A stretch of 28,207 bases of DNA from Pseudomonadota bacterium (GCA_021813195.1 JAKALI010000007.1:1-28207), one strand, 5' to 3'; shown: positions 7,800 to 17,417, counted from the first letter of the stretch. Made by a program: numbers and translations. The notes: generated from the sequence alone by a model not told the origin.

Positions 7800-8840
7800 G
7801 TGGAGGCTCTCATCAGTCTGTCAGAGCACTTGGAGAACTGGAGCCGACAGGATCCGGACCGTAAGGTAGTCGCGGAGACCGTCGCGGCGATCGCACAAGC
7901 CTGCAAAGACATTGAGGCGGTGGTGGCGCGCGGACCGTTGGCGGGCGCTCTCGGCGCGTCGACCGGAAAGGTCAGCGGCGTCGACCCTCAGAAATCGCTC
8001 GATGTGCTGGCCAATGATCTGTTCATCGGAGCGCTTCGTCAGGCGCCAGTTGCCACGTTGGTTTCGGAGGAACTCGACTCCCCATTGCCGCTTAGCCCCG
8101 GCTGTCCGCTCGCTGTTGCCATCGATCCCATCGACGGTTCCTCGAATATCGATGCAAATACACCGATCGGAACCATCTTCAGCATCTTGCCCGCCCACGC
8201 GGGCGGGGTCGATGGATCAAGTTTTTTCCGACCCGGTCACACGCAGTTGGCCGCCGGCTTTGCTGTCTACGGGCCCTATACGAGTTTTGTTCTCACGTTA
8301 GGAAGCGGTACGCATATCTTTACGCTCGACCCGGAAATCCGCACATTCCAGCTGACAGCTCAGAACGTCACCATTCCCCCCGTCACCAGTGAATTTGCGA
8401 TCAACAGTTCCAATTATCGGCACTGGGAGGATTGTCTCAGAATTTATGTTGATGATCTACTGCGCGGTCGCGAGGGGCCAAGGGCGAAGGATTTCAACAT
8501 GCGGTGGACGGCGACACCCGTTGCTGACATTTACCGGATCCTCAATCGGGGCGGCATTTTCCTTTATCCAGGCGATCTGCGTGAGGGCTACGCCATGGGG
8601 CGATTGCGGCTGGTCTACGAGGCCAACCCGCTGGCATTCATCATTGAGCAGGCCTTTGGCGGTGCATCGACGGGGCGTACGCGCATTCTCGACATCGAGC
8701 CAAAGTCCCTGCATCAACACACGCCGGTGATCATGGGTTCGAAAGCGGAGGTCGACTATCTCGTTCGTCTGCATCACGAGCCCCACGGCCCGGGCGAGCG
8801 ATCGCCGTTGTTCGGGCGTCGTGGGCTTTTTAGAACGTGA
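7800..8840 (+). CDS. fbp: Class I fructose-1,6-bisphosphatase
   Basis: Hydrolyses fructose 1,6-bisphosphate to fructose 6-phosphate in gluconeogenesis and the Calvin cycle; called cbbF when in a cbb operon. The 346-residue product has the family hallmarks: QKSLDVLAND (64-73), the metal-binding VSEELD (88-93), the signature DPIDGSSNID (109-118), and the C-terminal active-site region GRLRLVYEANPLAFIIEQAFGG. The GTG start at 7800 is preceded by GTGAGGA at about 8 bases. Phosphoribulokinase follows after 38 bases on the same strand, then the epimerase, which points to a pentose-bisphosphate or Calvin-type role rather than only gluconeogenesis. A perfect 12-base palindrome, CGTGAGCTCACG (8836-8847), spans its stop codon. 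Confidence 0.96.
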   Translation: MEALISLSEHLENWSRQDPDRKVVAETVAAIAQACKDIEAVVARGPLAGALGASTGKVSGVDPQKSLDVLANDLFIGALRQAPVATLVSEELDSPLPLSPGCPLAVAIDPIDGSSNIDANTPIGTIFSILPAHAGGVDGSSFFRPGHTQLAAGFAVYGPYTSFVLTLGSGTHIFTLDPEIRTFQLTAQNVTIPPVTSEFAINSSNYRHWEDCLRIYVDDLLRGREGPRAKDFNMRWTATPVADIYRILNRGGIFLYPGDLREGYAMGRLRLVYEANPLAFIIEQAFGGASTGRTRILDIEPKSLHQHTPVIMGSKAEVDYLVRLHHEPHGPGERSPLFGRRGLFRT

Positions 8841-8878
8841 GCTCACGGGTCACGTTTCCAGAAAGGCGAAAAAGGAAG

Positions 8879-9757
8879 ATGTCAGCCAAGCATCCCGTCA
8901 TTTCGGTTACCGGCTCTTCGGGGGCTGGTACGACCTCGGTCAAAAAGACGTTCGAGCAAATCTTCCGTCGTGAGGGAATCAAAGCCGCGTTCATTCAAGG
9001 TGACGCGTTCCATCGTTACGACCGCGCGGCCATGCAGGCGGCCATGGCGGCGGCCGAGGCAAGGGGTAATTCCCACTTCAGCCATTTTGGTCTCGAAGCA
9101 AACTTGCTCAAAGAGCTCGAGCAAGCTTTTCGCTCCTACGGTGAGATCGGCACCGCGCGCACGCGCCATTACATCCACAACGCGGCCGAGGCCGCGCAAT
9201 ATGGCGCGGAGGTGGGTACATTCACGCCCTGGGAGGAGATCCCCTACGGCTCGGATCTGCTGTTCTATGAGGGACTCCACGGAGCGACTGTGACCAAGGA
9301 CGTCAATATTGCCAAGTATGCGGACTTGAAAATCGGCGTGGTCCCTGTGATCAACCTGGAGTGGATCCAGAAAATCCACCGCGATCGTGAGGATCGCGGA
9401 TATGCGCCCGAGGAGGTGACGGCGACGATCCTGCGCCGGATGCCCGACTATGTGAATTACATCTGTCCGCAGTTCACAGAGACCGACATTAACTTCCAGC
9501 GCATCCCGACCGTCGATACGTCGAACCCCTTCGTTGCGCGCTGGATTCCGACGCCGGATGAGTCGATGGTCGTCATTCGCTTCAAGTCGCCGCGGGGGAT
9601 CGACTTCTCCTACCTGTGCTCCATGATCAAGGACAGCTTCATGTCACGGGCGAATTCGATCGTTATTCCGGGCAGCAAACTCGATCTTGCCATGCAGCTC
9701 ATCTTGACACCGATGATCCTGCAACTCATGGAGCGCAAACGCCGGACGTTTTTCTGA
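8879..9757 (+). CDS. cbbP: Phosphoribulokinase (class I, bacterial octameric type)
   Basis: ATP-dependent phosphorylation of ribulose 5-phosphate to ribulose 1,5-bisphosphate. The 292-residue product has the typical length of the proteobacterial enzyme. Residues 8-21 contain the P-loop [14 protein letters not shown]. The segment [10 protein letters not shown] holds the catalytic-base region, and [25 protein letters not shown] and [11 protein letters not shown] are characteristic. The ATG at 8879 is chosen because of the adjacent AAGGAAG and family length; the open frame extends 14 codons further to 8837, overlapping the upstream stop. It lies between the FBPase and epimerase genes. No RuBisCO, transketolase or aldolase gene is in the window, so the use of RuBP cannot be settled here. 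Confidence 0.97.
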   Translation: MSAKHPVISVTGSSGAGTTSVKKTFEQIFRREGIKAAFIQGDAFHRYDRAAMQAAMAAAEARGNSHFSHFGLEANLLKELEQAFRSYGEIGTARTRHYIHNAAEAAQYGAEVGTFTPWEEIPYGSDLLFYEGLHGATVTKDVNIAKYADLKIGVVPVINLEWIQKIHRDREDRGYAPEEVTATILRRMPDYVNYICPQFTETDINFQRIPTVDTSNPFVARWIPTPDESMVVIRFKSPRGIDFSYLCSMIKDSFMSRANSIVIPGSKLDLAMQLILTPMILQLMERKRRTFF

Positions 9758-9894
9758 GCCAGCCGTTCACAACTGCGGCCGGCCGCTACCAGTTGGCGCG
9801 CTCGGCACTTGTAAGCTCCACACTTTGGATCGGAATCGTGCGAGAAGGGCGAGGCCGTCCGATCGGACAGCAACGGGTGAAAAAGGACCCGACC

Positions 9895-10605
9895 ATGACT
9901 ACCAGCGAAGATGTGGGCAAGGGTCGCGACATTCTCATCGCCCCCTCGATTTTGTCGTCGGACTTCGCCCGGCTCGGCGAGGAAGTGCGCGCCGTCGACC
10001 ACGCCGGTGCCGATTGGATTCATCTGGACGTGATGGATGGCCACTTCGTCCCCAACATCACGTTCGGTCCGCCCGTGGTGAAGGCCATCCGCGGTGCCTC
10101 GGCAAAGATCTTCGATTGTCATTTGATGATCGCGCCGTGTGACCCCTATCTGGCGGCGTTCGCCGAGGCGGGAGCGGATATCATCACGGTGCATGCCGAG
10201 GCGGGGCCGCATCTCGACCGATCGCTACAGGCCATCAAGGCGCTGGGGTGTAAAGCTGGCGTATCGCTCAATCCCTCCACCCCGCTCAGCGCCATCGCAC
10301 ACGTTCTCGACCGCCTCGACCTCATTTTGATCATGACCGTCAATCCGGGGTTCGGTGGTCAGGCATTCATTCCTGCGATGCTCGAGAAGATAGCCAACGC
10401 GCGGGAGATGATCGGCGAGCGCGCGATTGATCTTGAGGTCGATGGCGGTGTCACGCCAGAGACGGCCCCGCGCATCGCGGCCGCCGGAGCCAACGTGCTT
10501 GTCGCCGGTTCAGCCGTCTTCCAAGGTGGGGGCATGCCGACCTATCGCAGCAACATCGCGGCTATTCGCTCGGCCGCCCGCGAAGGTGTGCCTGCTTCGA
10601 GATAG
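9895..10605 (+). CDS. rpe: Ribulose-phosphate 3-epimerase
   Basis: Interconverts ribulose 5-phosphate and xylulose 5-phosphate in the pentose phosphate and Calvin pathways. The 236-residue TIM-barrel protein shows [16 protein letters not shown] (15-30), [17 protein letters not shown] (43-59) with the metal-binding His and Asp, [12 protein letters not shown], and the phosphate-binding [12 protein letters not shown] and LVAGSAVF. The ATG at 9895 has AGGA 7 bases upstream. A longer frame from 9616 overlaps the kinase gene and is rejected. It follows the kinase by 137 bases and converges on the L,D-transpeptidase gene, whose stop lies 46 bases away; no clear terminator is visible between them. 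Confidence 0.96.
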   Translation: MTTSEDVGKGRDILIAPSILSSDFARLGEEVRAVDHAGADWIHLDVMDGHFVPNITFGPPVVKAIRGASAKIFDCHLMIAPCDPYLAAFAEAGADIITVHAEAGPHLDRSLQAIKALGCKAGVSLNPSTPLSAIAHVLDRLDLILIMTVNPGFGGQAFIPAMLEKIANAREMIGERAIDLEVDGGVTPETAPRIAAAGANVLVAGSAVFQGGGMPTYRSNIAAIRSAAREGVPASR

Positions 10606-10651
10606 CGCGCGCAGTCATTGATATCGCTCGGCGCCAAGCGGTGTTCGAGTC

Positions 10652-12637
10652 TCAGAACTGCTGGAACCAGAGCAAGCGCGGCGGAGGTACGGGCGACGAA
10701 TACTTTTTCGGCGGCTTGCCGAGCCCATAAGGCTTAAACGGCATAGGCTTAAACTGCGATCCCGGCGGGAAGGGTTGGACCGCTGCGAAAGTCGCTGCTG
10801 GCGGGGTCCTCGGCTTCCTTCGGATGACAGCCACATTGCGACGCAGTTCATCGTTGCGGCGCTTTTGGGCCATGGCCGGGTCGCGAGACGCGATGGTCTT
10901 GATTGACTTGCCTGCAAGGGCTTCAGTAATGCGCTGGTCGTGCGCGTAGACATCCTTGAATTCGGTCACCCGACCGTTCGCATCGGCCCACATGGTGAAG
11001 TAAGTATTGTGGACGGGAACGGGCGCGCTGAAATCGACGCGGCGCGTTGTCTTGATTTTGAGCTGATTGCTGACGTCGCTTGCCGTCCAGCCGTCGACCT
11101 GCCCCAGAATGACCTCGGCGAACCGCTGTGGATCACGCACGCGGATACAGCCGGCGCTGTAGGTGCGAGCGCTGGCGTTGAAGAGGTGCTTATCCGGCGT
11201 GTCGTGCATGTAGACGTCATGCTTGTTGGGGAACATGAACTTGAGCTGGCCCAAGGGATTGCCGCTTCCCGGTCCCTGCACGATCGGCACATTGCGGATG
11301 TCCACCTTGGACCAATTGAACCGCGATGGGCTGATGACGCGCTCCCCATCCTTGATGCGCATATTGCGACGGGCAAGAACGCCGGTATCGCCACCGCGCA
11401 AGTGTGGCAGAAGTGTGCGAATCTTGATGGACTCGGGTACGCCCCATTCAGGCTGAAAATAGACGTGGGTCATCTCATCGGAGAAGACCGGAGTCTGCGT
11501 CGTCTCCTTGCCGATGATGATGCGCTCCTGGTGGATCACCTCGCCGTCGCGCACCACGCGGGTCATGAACTCGGGCAGATTGTTCCAAATGTGGAAATCG
11601 CCCATGTCTTCGGGCATGTGCCGCCAGCGTTCCAGATTGACGAGATAGCGTTCGAGCAGGGCCTTGCGGGGGCCGGTCCGCGGCGGCGTGATCCGGTTGA
11701 CGAGTGCGCGCACGTCGTCGTCGACGCCCGTTTTGCGGCCAAGGCCGGCCTCAAAGGCGATCGAACGAAGGCGGCTCATCAAGGTGCGGTCGAGCAAATC
11801 GGCGTTGGCCTCCGACTTGGCGGGAAGCCCAAGCCGCTCGCGGATGATGCGTACGTGGGGGTGGCGCTCACCTGAAGCGATGCGTTCGCCTGGAGGAACG
11901 AGCGCAGGAGGCGCAGGCGCGAGATCACCCCGTTCCATGAGGTAGGCGCGGCGCAGCAGCTCAAATTGCGGATGTTGGGGATGATAACTGAGAAGAATAC
12001 TGGCGGCATCGCGCGCGCGGGAAAATTTGCCAAGGACCTCATCAACGTCGATCGGCCGGGGTCTCATGTCGAGCCAGAGGGACAGCTGCGAGGGATCAAC
12101 GCGTCCGCCCCGCGCGTGTGTCACGTAGGTGAGCGCCGCCAGCGTAACATCGATCTCGGCCGCCGCGAGTTCATCGATGGTGGATGCTGTGTGGACGTGC
12201 TGCGGGAGTGCAAAGGCAGCTGGATCGAGACCATAGTCCCCGGCGCGGGTCAGTTGCGCTATCACGTCGCGCGCTTTTTTGGTGAGGCCCTTGTCGTCGA
12301 CCCAGATCGGCGACGCGGAGTCCGAACCGTAAAAATCCGCAACATGGCTCGCTATGGTGGCCGGTTCGCCCTCCTTCGGGGCCGGTTCTCGCGCAGCACG
12401 CGCGGTCGCCTCGGCGCGGATTGCTGTTAGAAGGGGGCTACTTTCGGTCAAAATTAGCGATGGGCTTGGAGCCAAGTCCGGTCCGCTGGGCTCCGGCGGC
12501 GTGACCTCGGCGTATGCCACAGACGGTGGCGGAGCGGACTGCGCGATTTGAGCAGAGGTGCCGGCAGCTAGACCGAACGCTGCGGTTGCGGCCATCATGC
12601 TGCGAATGGAACGACCTACCACACCCACCCGGCGCAT
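10652..12637 (-). CDS. YcbB-type L,D-transpeptidase (exported peptidoglycan 3-3 cross-linker)
   Basis: A 661-residue exported protein. From the ATG at 12637 the N terminus is a signal peptide (basic MRRVGVVGRS, then MMAATAAFGLAAGTSAQ); an open frame runs 28 codons further up but would bury it. GGGGAG lies about 10 bases upstream. A YcbB-like scaffold region covers about 95-240 (IWVDDKGL, DYGLDPAAF, RGGRVDPSQL). A short peptidoglycan-binding-like segment follows (about 255-300), and the YkuD catalytic domain (about 345-510) has MHDTPDKHLF and SAGCIRV with catalytic Cys497 and the expected upstream His478. The C-terminal 60 residues are Pro/Lys rich. The family forms 3-3 peptide cross-links or attaches proteins to peptidoglycan in the periplasm. 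Read alone, convergent with rpe. Confidence 0.93.
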   Translation of the reverse strand: MRRVGVVGRSIRSMMAATAAFGLAAGTSAQIAQSAPPPSVAYAEVTPPEPSGPDLAPSPSLILTESSPLLTAIRAEATARAAREPAPKEGEPATIASHVADFYGSDSASPIWVDDKGLTKKARDVIAQLTRAGDYGLDPAAFALPQHVHTASTIDELAAAEIDVTLAALTYVTHARGGRVDPSQLSLWLDMRPRPIDVDEVLGKFSRARDAASILLSYHPQHPQFELLRRAYLMERGDLAPAPPALVPPGERIASGERHPHVRIIRERLGLPAKSEANADLLDRTLMSRLRSIAFEAGLGRKTGVDDDVRALVNRITPPRTGPRKALLERYLVNLERWRHMPEDMGDFHIWNNLPEFMTRVVRDGEVIHQERIIIGKETTQTPVFSDEMTHVYFQPEWGVPESIKIRTLLPHLRGGDTGVLARRNMRIKDGERVISPSRFNWSKVDIRNVPIVQGPGSGNPLGQLKFMFPNKHDVYMHDTPDKHLFNASARTYSAGCIRVRDPQRFAEVILGQVDGWTASDVSNQLKIKTTRRVDFSAPVPVHNTYFTMWADANGRVTEFKDVYAHDQRITEALAGKSIKTIASRDPAMAQKRRNDELRRNVAVIRRKPRTPPAATFAAVQPFPPGSQFKPMPFKPYGLGKPPKKYSSPVPPPRLLWFQQF

Positions 12638-12865
12638 CACGCGAGAACTCCCCAATTCAAATGAACCATGCTCCGGGTCTTGCCACAGCGGGCCGTGCGG
12701 CGCATCTGCACCAAGCATCACTGGCTATATGAATACCAGACGAACTTGAAACATGATAAACGCTGTGCACGCAAGGTTTTAACCCTTCATTTCAACTTAT
12801 TGTTTTTCCGCAACATTGCGAATGCGGCCCATGCTGAATTTTTGGGCGCACGCCTGCGCGTTTGT

Positions 12866-12880
12866 GAGCCCGTCGGGCTC
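12866..12880 (-). terminator. Possible hairpin after the DUF2939 gene
   Basis: GAGCCC-GTC-GGGCTC forms a perfect 6-bp stem with a 3-base loop immediately downstream of the DUF2939 stop on the minus strand. There is no U-tract right after it, so it is only a weak terminator candidate. Confidence 0.3.
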
Positions 12881-12885
12881 GCGTT

Positions 12886-13557
12886 TCACAACCGCGGTAC
12901 GAGGCCGGTCAGCTTCCAATCCGTCCCGGTGAAACTCAACTGCGCGGTCACGTCCGCCTCCCGAGCTTTGGGATCGCGCGCCAGTCCGATGGCAAGGGTC
13001 AACGGGCCGTCAAAGGCGAGCGACTTCACGTTGCCGATGCCGAGAGGGTGCTTGTCTCGCGCGGGAGTCGTGGCTGGGCCCGGTGATCCCGATGGGCCGC
13101 CTGCCGACGGCTTGCCGAGGCCGGGAATTTCGCGGCCGAGTATACCGCCGATCAAGTCCCCGATCCGCTGCTTCATCTGCGGCTGTTGCTGGGATACGCC
13201 CTCCATCGCTTCTTTCAAGCTGCGTCCTTCCGCGTGCATGCGGATGAGCGACTGTGGGGTGACCAGCATATCCAAGGCCCCATCAACGAGCTTTGGCATG
13301 GCCTCCTTGCGCACCTGATCCAGCACGAGTGCGCCGCCGGCTCCTTGCGTCTTTAATGTGGCTTTGAGGCTTTCGTCGATTTTCGCCGCAACCACCGGAC
13401 GCATGGAGGCGCGCACACTCGCAAAATCGATCTTTTGCTCCAGCGTCGCGGCATCACCAGCATCGAGCGCGGCCGATATGCGATGGGCCGTATAGGCCGG
13501 CCAGGCGATGTAGAAAGCGCTCACGAGGAGCAGAATGAGCAGACTGAGACGCGTCAT
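12886..13557 (-). CDS. DUF2939 family membrane-anchored protein
   Basis: A 223-residue protein with an N-terminal hydrophobic segment (about residues 4-22, LSLLILLLVSAFYIAWPAY) and no clear cleavage site. The region IAWPAYTAHRISAALDAGDAATLEQKIDFASVR is typical of DUF2939 proteins, whose role is unknown. The middle is helical and amphipathic. A Pro/Gly/Ser-rich linker near 140-165 leads to a C-terminal beta-rich part ending LSFTGTDWKLTGLVPRL. It is probably periplasmic and anchored to the inner membrane. The ATG at 13557 has AAGG 5 bases upstream. The L,D-transpeptidase lies downstream on the same strand after about 250 bases. Confidence 0.82.
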   Translation of the reverse strand: MTRLSLLILLLVSAFYIAWPAYTAHRISAALDAGDAATLEQKIDFASVRASMRPVVAAKIDESLKATLKTQGAGGALVLDQVRKEAMPKLVDGALDMLVTPQSLIRMHAEGRSLKEAMEGVSQQQPQMKQRIGDLIGGILGREIPGLGKPSAGGPSGSPGPATTPARDKHPLGIGNVKSLAFDGPLTLAIGLARDPKAREADVTAQLSFTGTDWKLTGLVPRL

Positions 13558-13663
13558 GATACCTTCAAGGCAGCGATTGGAGCAGTGTGGAACACCACCG
13601 ACACCTACGGCATGCCACAGGCATGATCAGATCTGCAACGTGGCGTGACGGAAAAACACCCAC

Positions 13664-13697
13664 AAAAAGGGCCGCAGCGGAGCTAATCGCTGCGGCC
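13664..13697 (-). terminator. Rho-independent terminator of the small secreted protein gene
   Basis: On the minus strand a perfect 10-bp GC-rich stem (GGCCGCAGCG at 13670-13679 with CGCTGCGGCC at 13688-13697, 8-base loop) is followed by CTTTTTG. It lies about 80 bases after the stop of the gene at 13779-14063 and upstream of the DUF2939 gene, so it separates the two transcripts. Confidence 0.85.
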
Positions 13698-13778
13698 TTC
13701 GCAGGTGATGGGATTGGGAGGTCGTGACAATCGCGAAGAATGCGCGGTCAAAAGTCTCGCTGGGCCTGCTTCGAGAAT

Positions 13779-14063
13779 TCACTTGCTGGCTTTGCACTGG
13801 GCCAATTGTTGGGTCCGATTCTGGAGTTGGACCTTCCACTCCTCAGGTCCGACACTCGAGCACCAACCAACGTGCGCTCTAAGGTCACCACTCCATTCCG
13901 GGCCCGAGAAACCACACTTCAATGCCTCGTTTTCCTTCTGCTGCTGGAGTGCCAGCTTCGCATATGTGTCGCAATTGGCTTGGGCGTGAGCCTGAGGCGC
14001 AGCGGCAAGGCCAGCCGCTAACATCGCAGCGCCAGCTAGTCCAAGGGTGCGAACCATCGACAT
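13779..14063 (-). CDS. Small secreted protein with four cysteines
   Basis: A 94-residue protein with a classical signal peptide (hydrophobic 7-22, then APQAHA, cleavage expected near residue 27). The mature part of about 67 residues has exactly four cysteines (31, 50, 68, 90), evenly enough spaced for two disulfides in the periplasm. It is rich in Gln and Trp in the segments YAKLALQQQKENEALKC and GPEEWKVQLQNRTQQLAQC. ATG at 14063 has GAGG 8 bases upstream, and a good intrinsic terminator follows, so it is probably a single-gene transcript. No family was recognised and no function is proposed. Confidence 0.8.
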   Translation of the reverse strand: MSMVRTLGLAGAAMLAAGLAAAPQAHAQANCDTYAKLALQQQKENEALKCGFSGPEWSGDLRAHVGWCSSVGPEEWKVQLQNRTQQLAQCKASK

Positions 14064-14423
14064 CGTCTCATCCTCAAGCTGATCGGCGGGCCAGATCCCA
14101 CCTTGCTGAAATCATAGTGACCTCATGTACGGGTGGCCACATGAACTGAGCCTGAATGAGGCCGCGCCAACAATGCATCGCACATGCAACCGCACCCCGC
14201 CGCACGGTCCAATCGTGGCGCCTGTCCAACAGCGCCCATCGCAAATTACGATCTAAATGCTGTGGCTTTCCAGGGCTTGGCAAATGAGGGCCGTCGCGAG
14301 GGGCAGGAATCGCGCTAGGGCCTGTGCGGGTGGTCATGGGGCTACGTGTTGTTCGTGTTCGGATTCCCTGCGCGCCAGTGTCGCGATGCCTTTCTGTCTG
14401 CCCAGATCATCGCCTGAGAGCCA
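14064..14423. other. Divergent intergenic region between the small secreted protein gene and recQ
   Basis: A 360-base gap with promoters needed in both directions. The only clear structure is an inverted repeat TCATGT/ACATGA (14123-14128 with 14139-14144, 10-base spacer) that also contains the palindrome GTGGCCAC. It lies 60-80 bases upstream of the small-protein start and looks like a dimeric protein site. A minus-strand frame of 87 codons here has no family features and is taken as chance. Confidence 0.45.
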
Positions 14424-16622
14424 ATGCCTGAGATGCTGAAGAAAGCCCGCCGCCATCGCGATACCGATCCACGGACGGGAGATATGGCTCAGGCGCTCGA
14501 CGTGCTTGAGCGTGTGTTTGGCTACCACAGCTTTCGTTCGCATCAGCGCGACATCATCGAGACGGTACTCGCAGGTGGTGACGCCTTGGTGCTCATGCCG
14601 ACCGGCGGTGGCAAGTCGCTCTGCTATCAGATCCCGGCCATCGTGCGCCCTGGGACCGGCATTGTCGTCTCACCGCTCGTCGCGCTGATGCAGGATCAGG
14701 TCGACGCGTTAAAGGAAGCGGGCGTCGCGGCGGCATTTTTGAACTCGACCTTGAGCTTTTCCGAGCAATTGGACTTCGAGCGTCGCGTGGCGGCGGGCGC
14801 GCTTGATCTGCTCTATGTCGCCCCCGAGCGCCTCGTGCAGGAGCGCACGCTCAACCTTCTGTCGGAGATTGCGCTTTCGGTCATCGCGATCGACGAAGCG
14901 CACTGCGTGTCACAGTGGGGCCATGACTTCAGACCGGAATACCGCCAGCTCAGGCAGCTAGCGCAGCGATTTCCATCCGTGCCGCGGATCGCCCTCACCG
15001 CGACAGCCGACGAGCGCACGCGCGAGGAGATTGTGAGCGAACTCGCGCTCACCCAAGCCCGCCGCTTCGTGGCGAGCTTCGATCGTCCCAACATTCGCTA
15101 CATCATCGCCGGAACGGGACAGGCAAGCGCGCGCGACAGGCTGTGGCAATTCCTTTCAAGCGAGCATCAAGGGGATGCCGGAATCATTTACTGCCTCTCC
15201 CGCAGAGGCGTCGAGGAGACGGCGGCCTGGCTGAACAGGAAGGGGCGCGTGGCCCTCCCTTACCATGCCGGACTGGATGCCGCTGTGCGCCGCCAGGTTC
15301 AACACCGCTTTCTTGCGGAGGATGGCGTCATCGTCGTCGCTACCATCGCGTTCGGCATGGGGATCGACAAGCCCGACGTGCGCTTCGTCGCTCACCTCAA
15401 TTTACCCAAGACGATCGAGGCCTACTACCAGGAAACAGGTCGGGCCGGCCGAGATGGCGCCCCCGCCAACGCCTGGCTCGCCTATGGAATGCAAGACATC
15501 ATCCAACTGCGGCAGTGGATCGCCGCGAGCGAAGGCTCAGAGAGCTTCAAACAGATCCAACGCCAGAAGCTCGATGCGTTGATCGGCTTGGCGGAAATGG
15601 CGACGTGCCGGCGTCAGGCGCTGCTTGCCTATTTTGGGGAACGCGCAGCCCCCGCTTGCGGCAACTGCGACAACTGCCTTGATCCACCGGCGACGGAAGA
15701 CGGCACGGTGCTGGCGCAGAAGGCCCTTTCAGCCGTCTATCGCACAGGGCAGCGTTATGGCGTCGGCTATCTGGTTGACGTCCTCACAGGTAAAATAGAT
15801 GAGCGCATCGCGCGGGCTGGCCATGATCGTCTCACGGTGTTCGGCGTGGGCAAAGATGTCGATTCCGCGACGTGGCGCGCGCTCTATCGCCAACTCGTGG
15901 CGGCGGGCCATTTGGCAGGCGATGATGAGGGCCGCGGCACGTTGCAGCTGTGCCCGTCAGCGCGTGCGGTGCTGCGGGGTGAGACCGCCTTTCTCATGCA
16001 TCGCCTGCGCGCGAGCGCGCACGTGTCCAAATCGAAGCGCGAGCGGCGCGGCGCTGCGGCGCCAGCCATCGCGCCGGAACATTACGCTGCGTATCAGGCA
16101 CTCAAACAGCTGCGCCAGCGCCTAGCGGCTGCAGCTAAGCTTCCGCCCTACGTCATCTTTCACGACAAGACGCTTGCGGAACTGGTGCAGGTGAGGCCTG
16201 CGACCCTCGGGGAGCTGGGGAACATCACCGGCCTGGGCACCTCCAAGATCGCGCGCTATGGGCAGGCCATACTGGACGTTTTGGCAGCCCATCGCGGACA
16301 TCCCGCCCTCAACAACCGCCTGTCCGCAACCGTCAATCAGACGCTGGCGCTGCATTTGCAGGGTCTTGATGCGCAGACAATCGCCACGCGCCGTTCACTG
16401 GACGTGAGCACAGTCTATGGCCATCTGGCCGAAGCGATTGAGGCGGGTCTGATCGAGGCGCACGCCGTCGTTGGACTTGATCCCTCCGAGATCGACGAGG
16501 TGCTGTCAGCCTTCGAGCGACTGGGCACGGTCGAAAGTGGGCGGCTCGGGCCCGTCTTCGCGGCGCTCGATGGTCGCGTCGATTATGGAATCCTGAAATG
16601 TTTATTGGCCGAAGTTGCTTAG
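14424..16622 (+). CDS. recQ: ATP-dependent DNA helicase RecQ
   Basis: A 3'-5' helicase for recombination repair and fork restart. The 732-residue form has the complete RecQ layout: motif 0 FRSHQRDII (37-45), Walker [14 protein letters not shown] (57-69), [14 protein letters not shown] (157-170), [18 protein letters not shown] (334-345), the zinc site with Cys395, 412, 415 and 418, a winged helix (about 425-520), and an HRDC domain (about 552-622). After it comes a further helix-turn-helix part (about 633-680, [15 protein letters not shown]), present in longer RecQ proteins but absent from E. coli RecQ. The start could be 14424 or the in-frame ATG at 14484, which has GGGAG very close upstream; the helicase core begins after either. 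Convergent with the cytochrome gene. Confidence 0.96.
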   Translation: MPEMLKKARRHRDTDPRTGDMAQALDVLERVFGYHSFRSHQRDIIETVLAGGDALVLMPTGGGKSLCYQIPAIVRPGTGIVVSPLVALMQDQVDALKEAGVAAAFLNSTLSFSEQLDFERRVAAGALDLLYVAPERLVQERTLNLLSEIALSVIAIDEAHCVSQWGHDFRPEYRQLRQLAQRFPSVPRIALTATADERTREEIVSELALTQARRFVASFDRPNIRYIIAGTGQASARDRLWQFLSSEHQGDAGIIYCLSRRGVEETAAWLNRKGRVALPYHAGLDAAVRRQVQHRFLAEDGVIVVATIAFGMGIDKPDVRFVAHLNLPKTIEAYYQETGRAGRDGAPANAWLAYGMQDIIQLRQWIAASEGSESFKQIQRQKLDALIGLAEMATCRRQALLAYFGERAAPACGNCDNCLDPPATEDGTVLAQKALSAVYRTGQRYGVGYLVDVLTGKIDERIARAGHDRLTVFGVGKDVDSATWRALYRQLVAAGHLAGDDEGRGTLQLCPSARAVLRGETAFLMHRLRASAHVSKSKRERRGAAAPAIAPEHYAAYQALKQLRQRLAAAAKLPPYVIFHDKTLAELVQVRPATLGELGNITGLGTSKIARYGQAILDVLAAHRGHPALNNRLSATVNQTLALHLQGLDAQTIATRRSLDVSTVYGHLAEAIEAGLIEAHAVVGLDPSEIDEVLSAFERLGTVESGRLGPVFAALDGRVDYGILKCLLAEVA

Positions 16623-16661
16623 CGAGAGGCGCTGGCAGGGCTAGCCGATTAACGCGGCAAT

Positions 16662-17417
16662 TCAGTCCGGCCGAGGCGGGGGCGTATCCGAAAGCGCGCT
16701 GAGATAGGCGATGACATTTGCCAGGCGCTGCGGATTGTCGATACCGCGGAACATCATACTGGTACCGGGCGCATACGAACGAGGATTGTGCAAATAGAGC
16801 GCGAGTTCTCGCTCGGTCCACGCGCCCCCAATCGCAGTGAGCGACCGGGAATAGCGGAAATTCGGATTTGCAGCCTTGCGGCGCCCAACGATGCCCCACA
16901 GACCGGGGCCCACGCCGGCCGCTCCGCCACGCTCGCTCGTGTGACAGGCCCGACACTGGCGGAAGGTGCGCGCGCCGTCTGCGACATTGGCACTCGCAAG
17001 CAGAGCGACGACGATTGCTGGATCGAAAGCAACGGCGGGAGTCTGGCGATCGGGCAAGGGTACAGGCGCATCGAATGCCGGTGGCTCGGTAGGACTGCGT
17101 TGCACGGGTGGTTCGAGAGGTTCTGCGATCCGTTCGAGCTGGCCCATGAGGTCCTCGAACCACGACGGTGCCCCAGACGGCTCCTCGGAATTTGGGATGT
17201 TCGAAAGACCATCCGCGTTGGGGTGTTGGTTTGCCGCCGAATTCGCCGCTCGCGTGGCCTCTTCCTGCGCGCGCAGGGTTGCCTCATGTCTGGCGACGCG
17301 CGCGGCCTTTTGCGCAGGCGTCGACCACAAGCCGAGCAAATTCGAACCGAATATGGCGATCACCATCAGCGGAACGGCGACAAGCAGAGCCCGCAAGCGT
17401 GACACGGGCTGCGTCAT
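16662..17417 (-). CDS. Membrane-anchored monohaem cytochrome c
   Basis: A 251-residue protein with an uncleaved anchor (about residues 9-31), then roughly 110 residues of charged, Pro-rich linker, then a c2/class I cytochrome domain. Haem is attached at CRACH (Cys155, Cys158, His159). GVGPGLWGIVGR follows, and Met221 or Met222 in APGTSMMFRG is the sixth ligand. NPQRLANVIAYLSAL is the usual C-terminal helix. The domain should face the periplasm and carry electrons; the partner is unknown. The ATG at 17417 is preferred because GGGGGAA precedes it and the anchor then starts at once; an open frame extends to 17558 and overlaps the preceding gene. It lies 107 bases downstream of the PuuA-like gene on the same strand, convergent with recQ. 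Confidence 0.9.
   Translation of the reverse strand: MTQPVSRLRALLVAVPLMVIAIFGSNLLGLWSTPAQKAARVARHEATLRAQEEATRAANSAANQHPNADGLSNIPNSEEPSGAPSWFEDLMGQLERIAEPLEPPVQRSPTEPPAFDAPVPLPDRQTPAVAFDPAIVVALLASANVADGARTFRQCRACHTSERGGAAGVGPGLWGIVGRRKAANPNFRYSRSLTAIGGAWTERELALYLHNPRSYAPGTSMMFRGIDNPQRLANVIAYLSALSDTPPPRPD

Noticed and set aside
9616..9894. Upstream extension of the epimerase frame overlapping phosphoribulokinase
   Set aside because: The overlapped kinase is certain, the extension has no family similarity, and AGGA plus ATG at 9895 gives normal length.
14074..14337. Minus-strand frame of 87 codons upstream of the small secreted protein
   Set aside because: No ribosome site, no domain, and Arg/Pro-rich translation typical of chance frames in GC-rich DNA.
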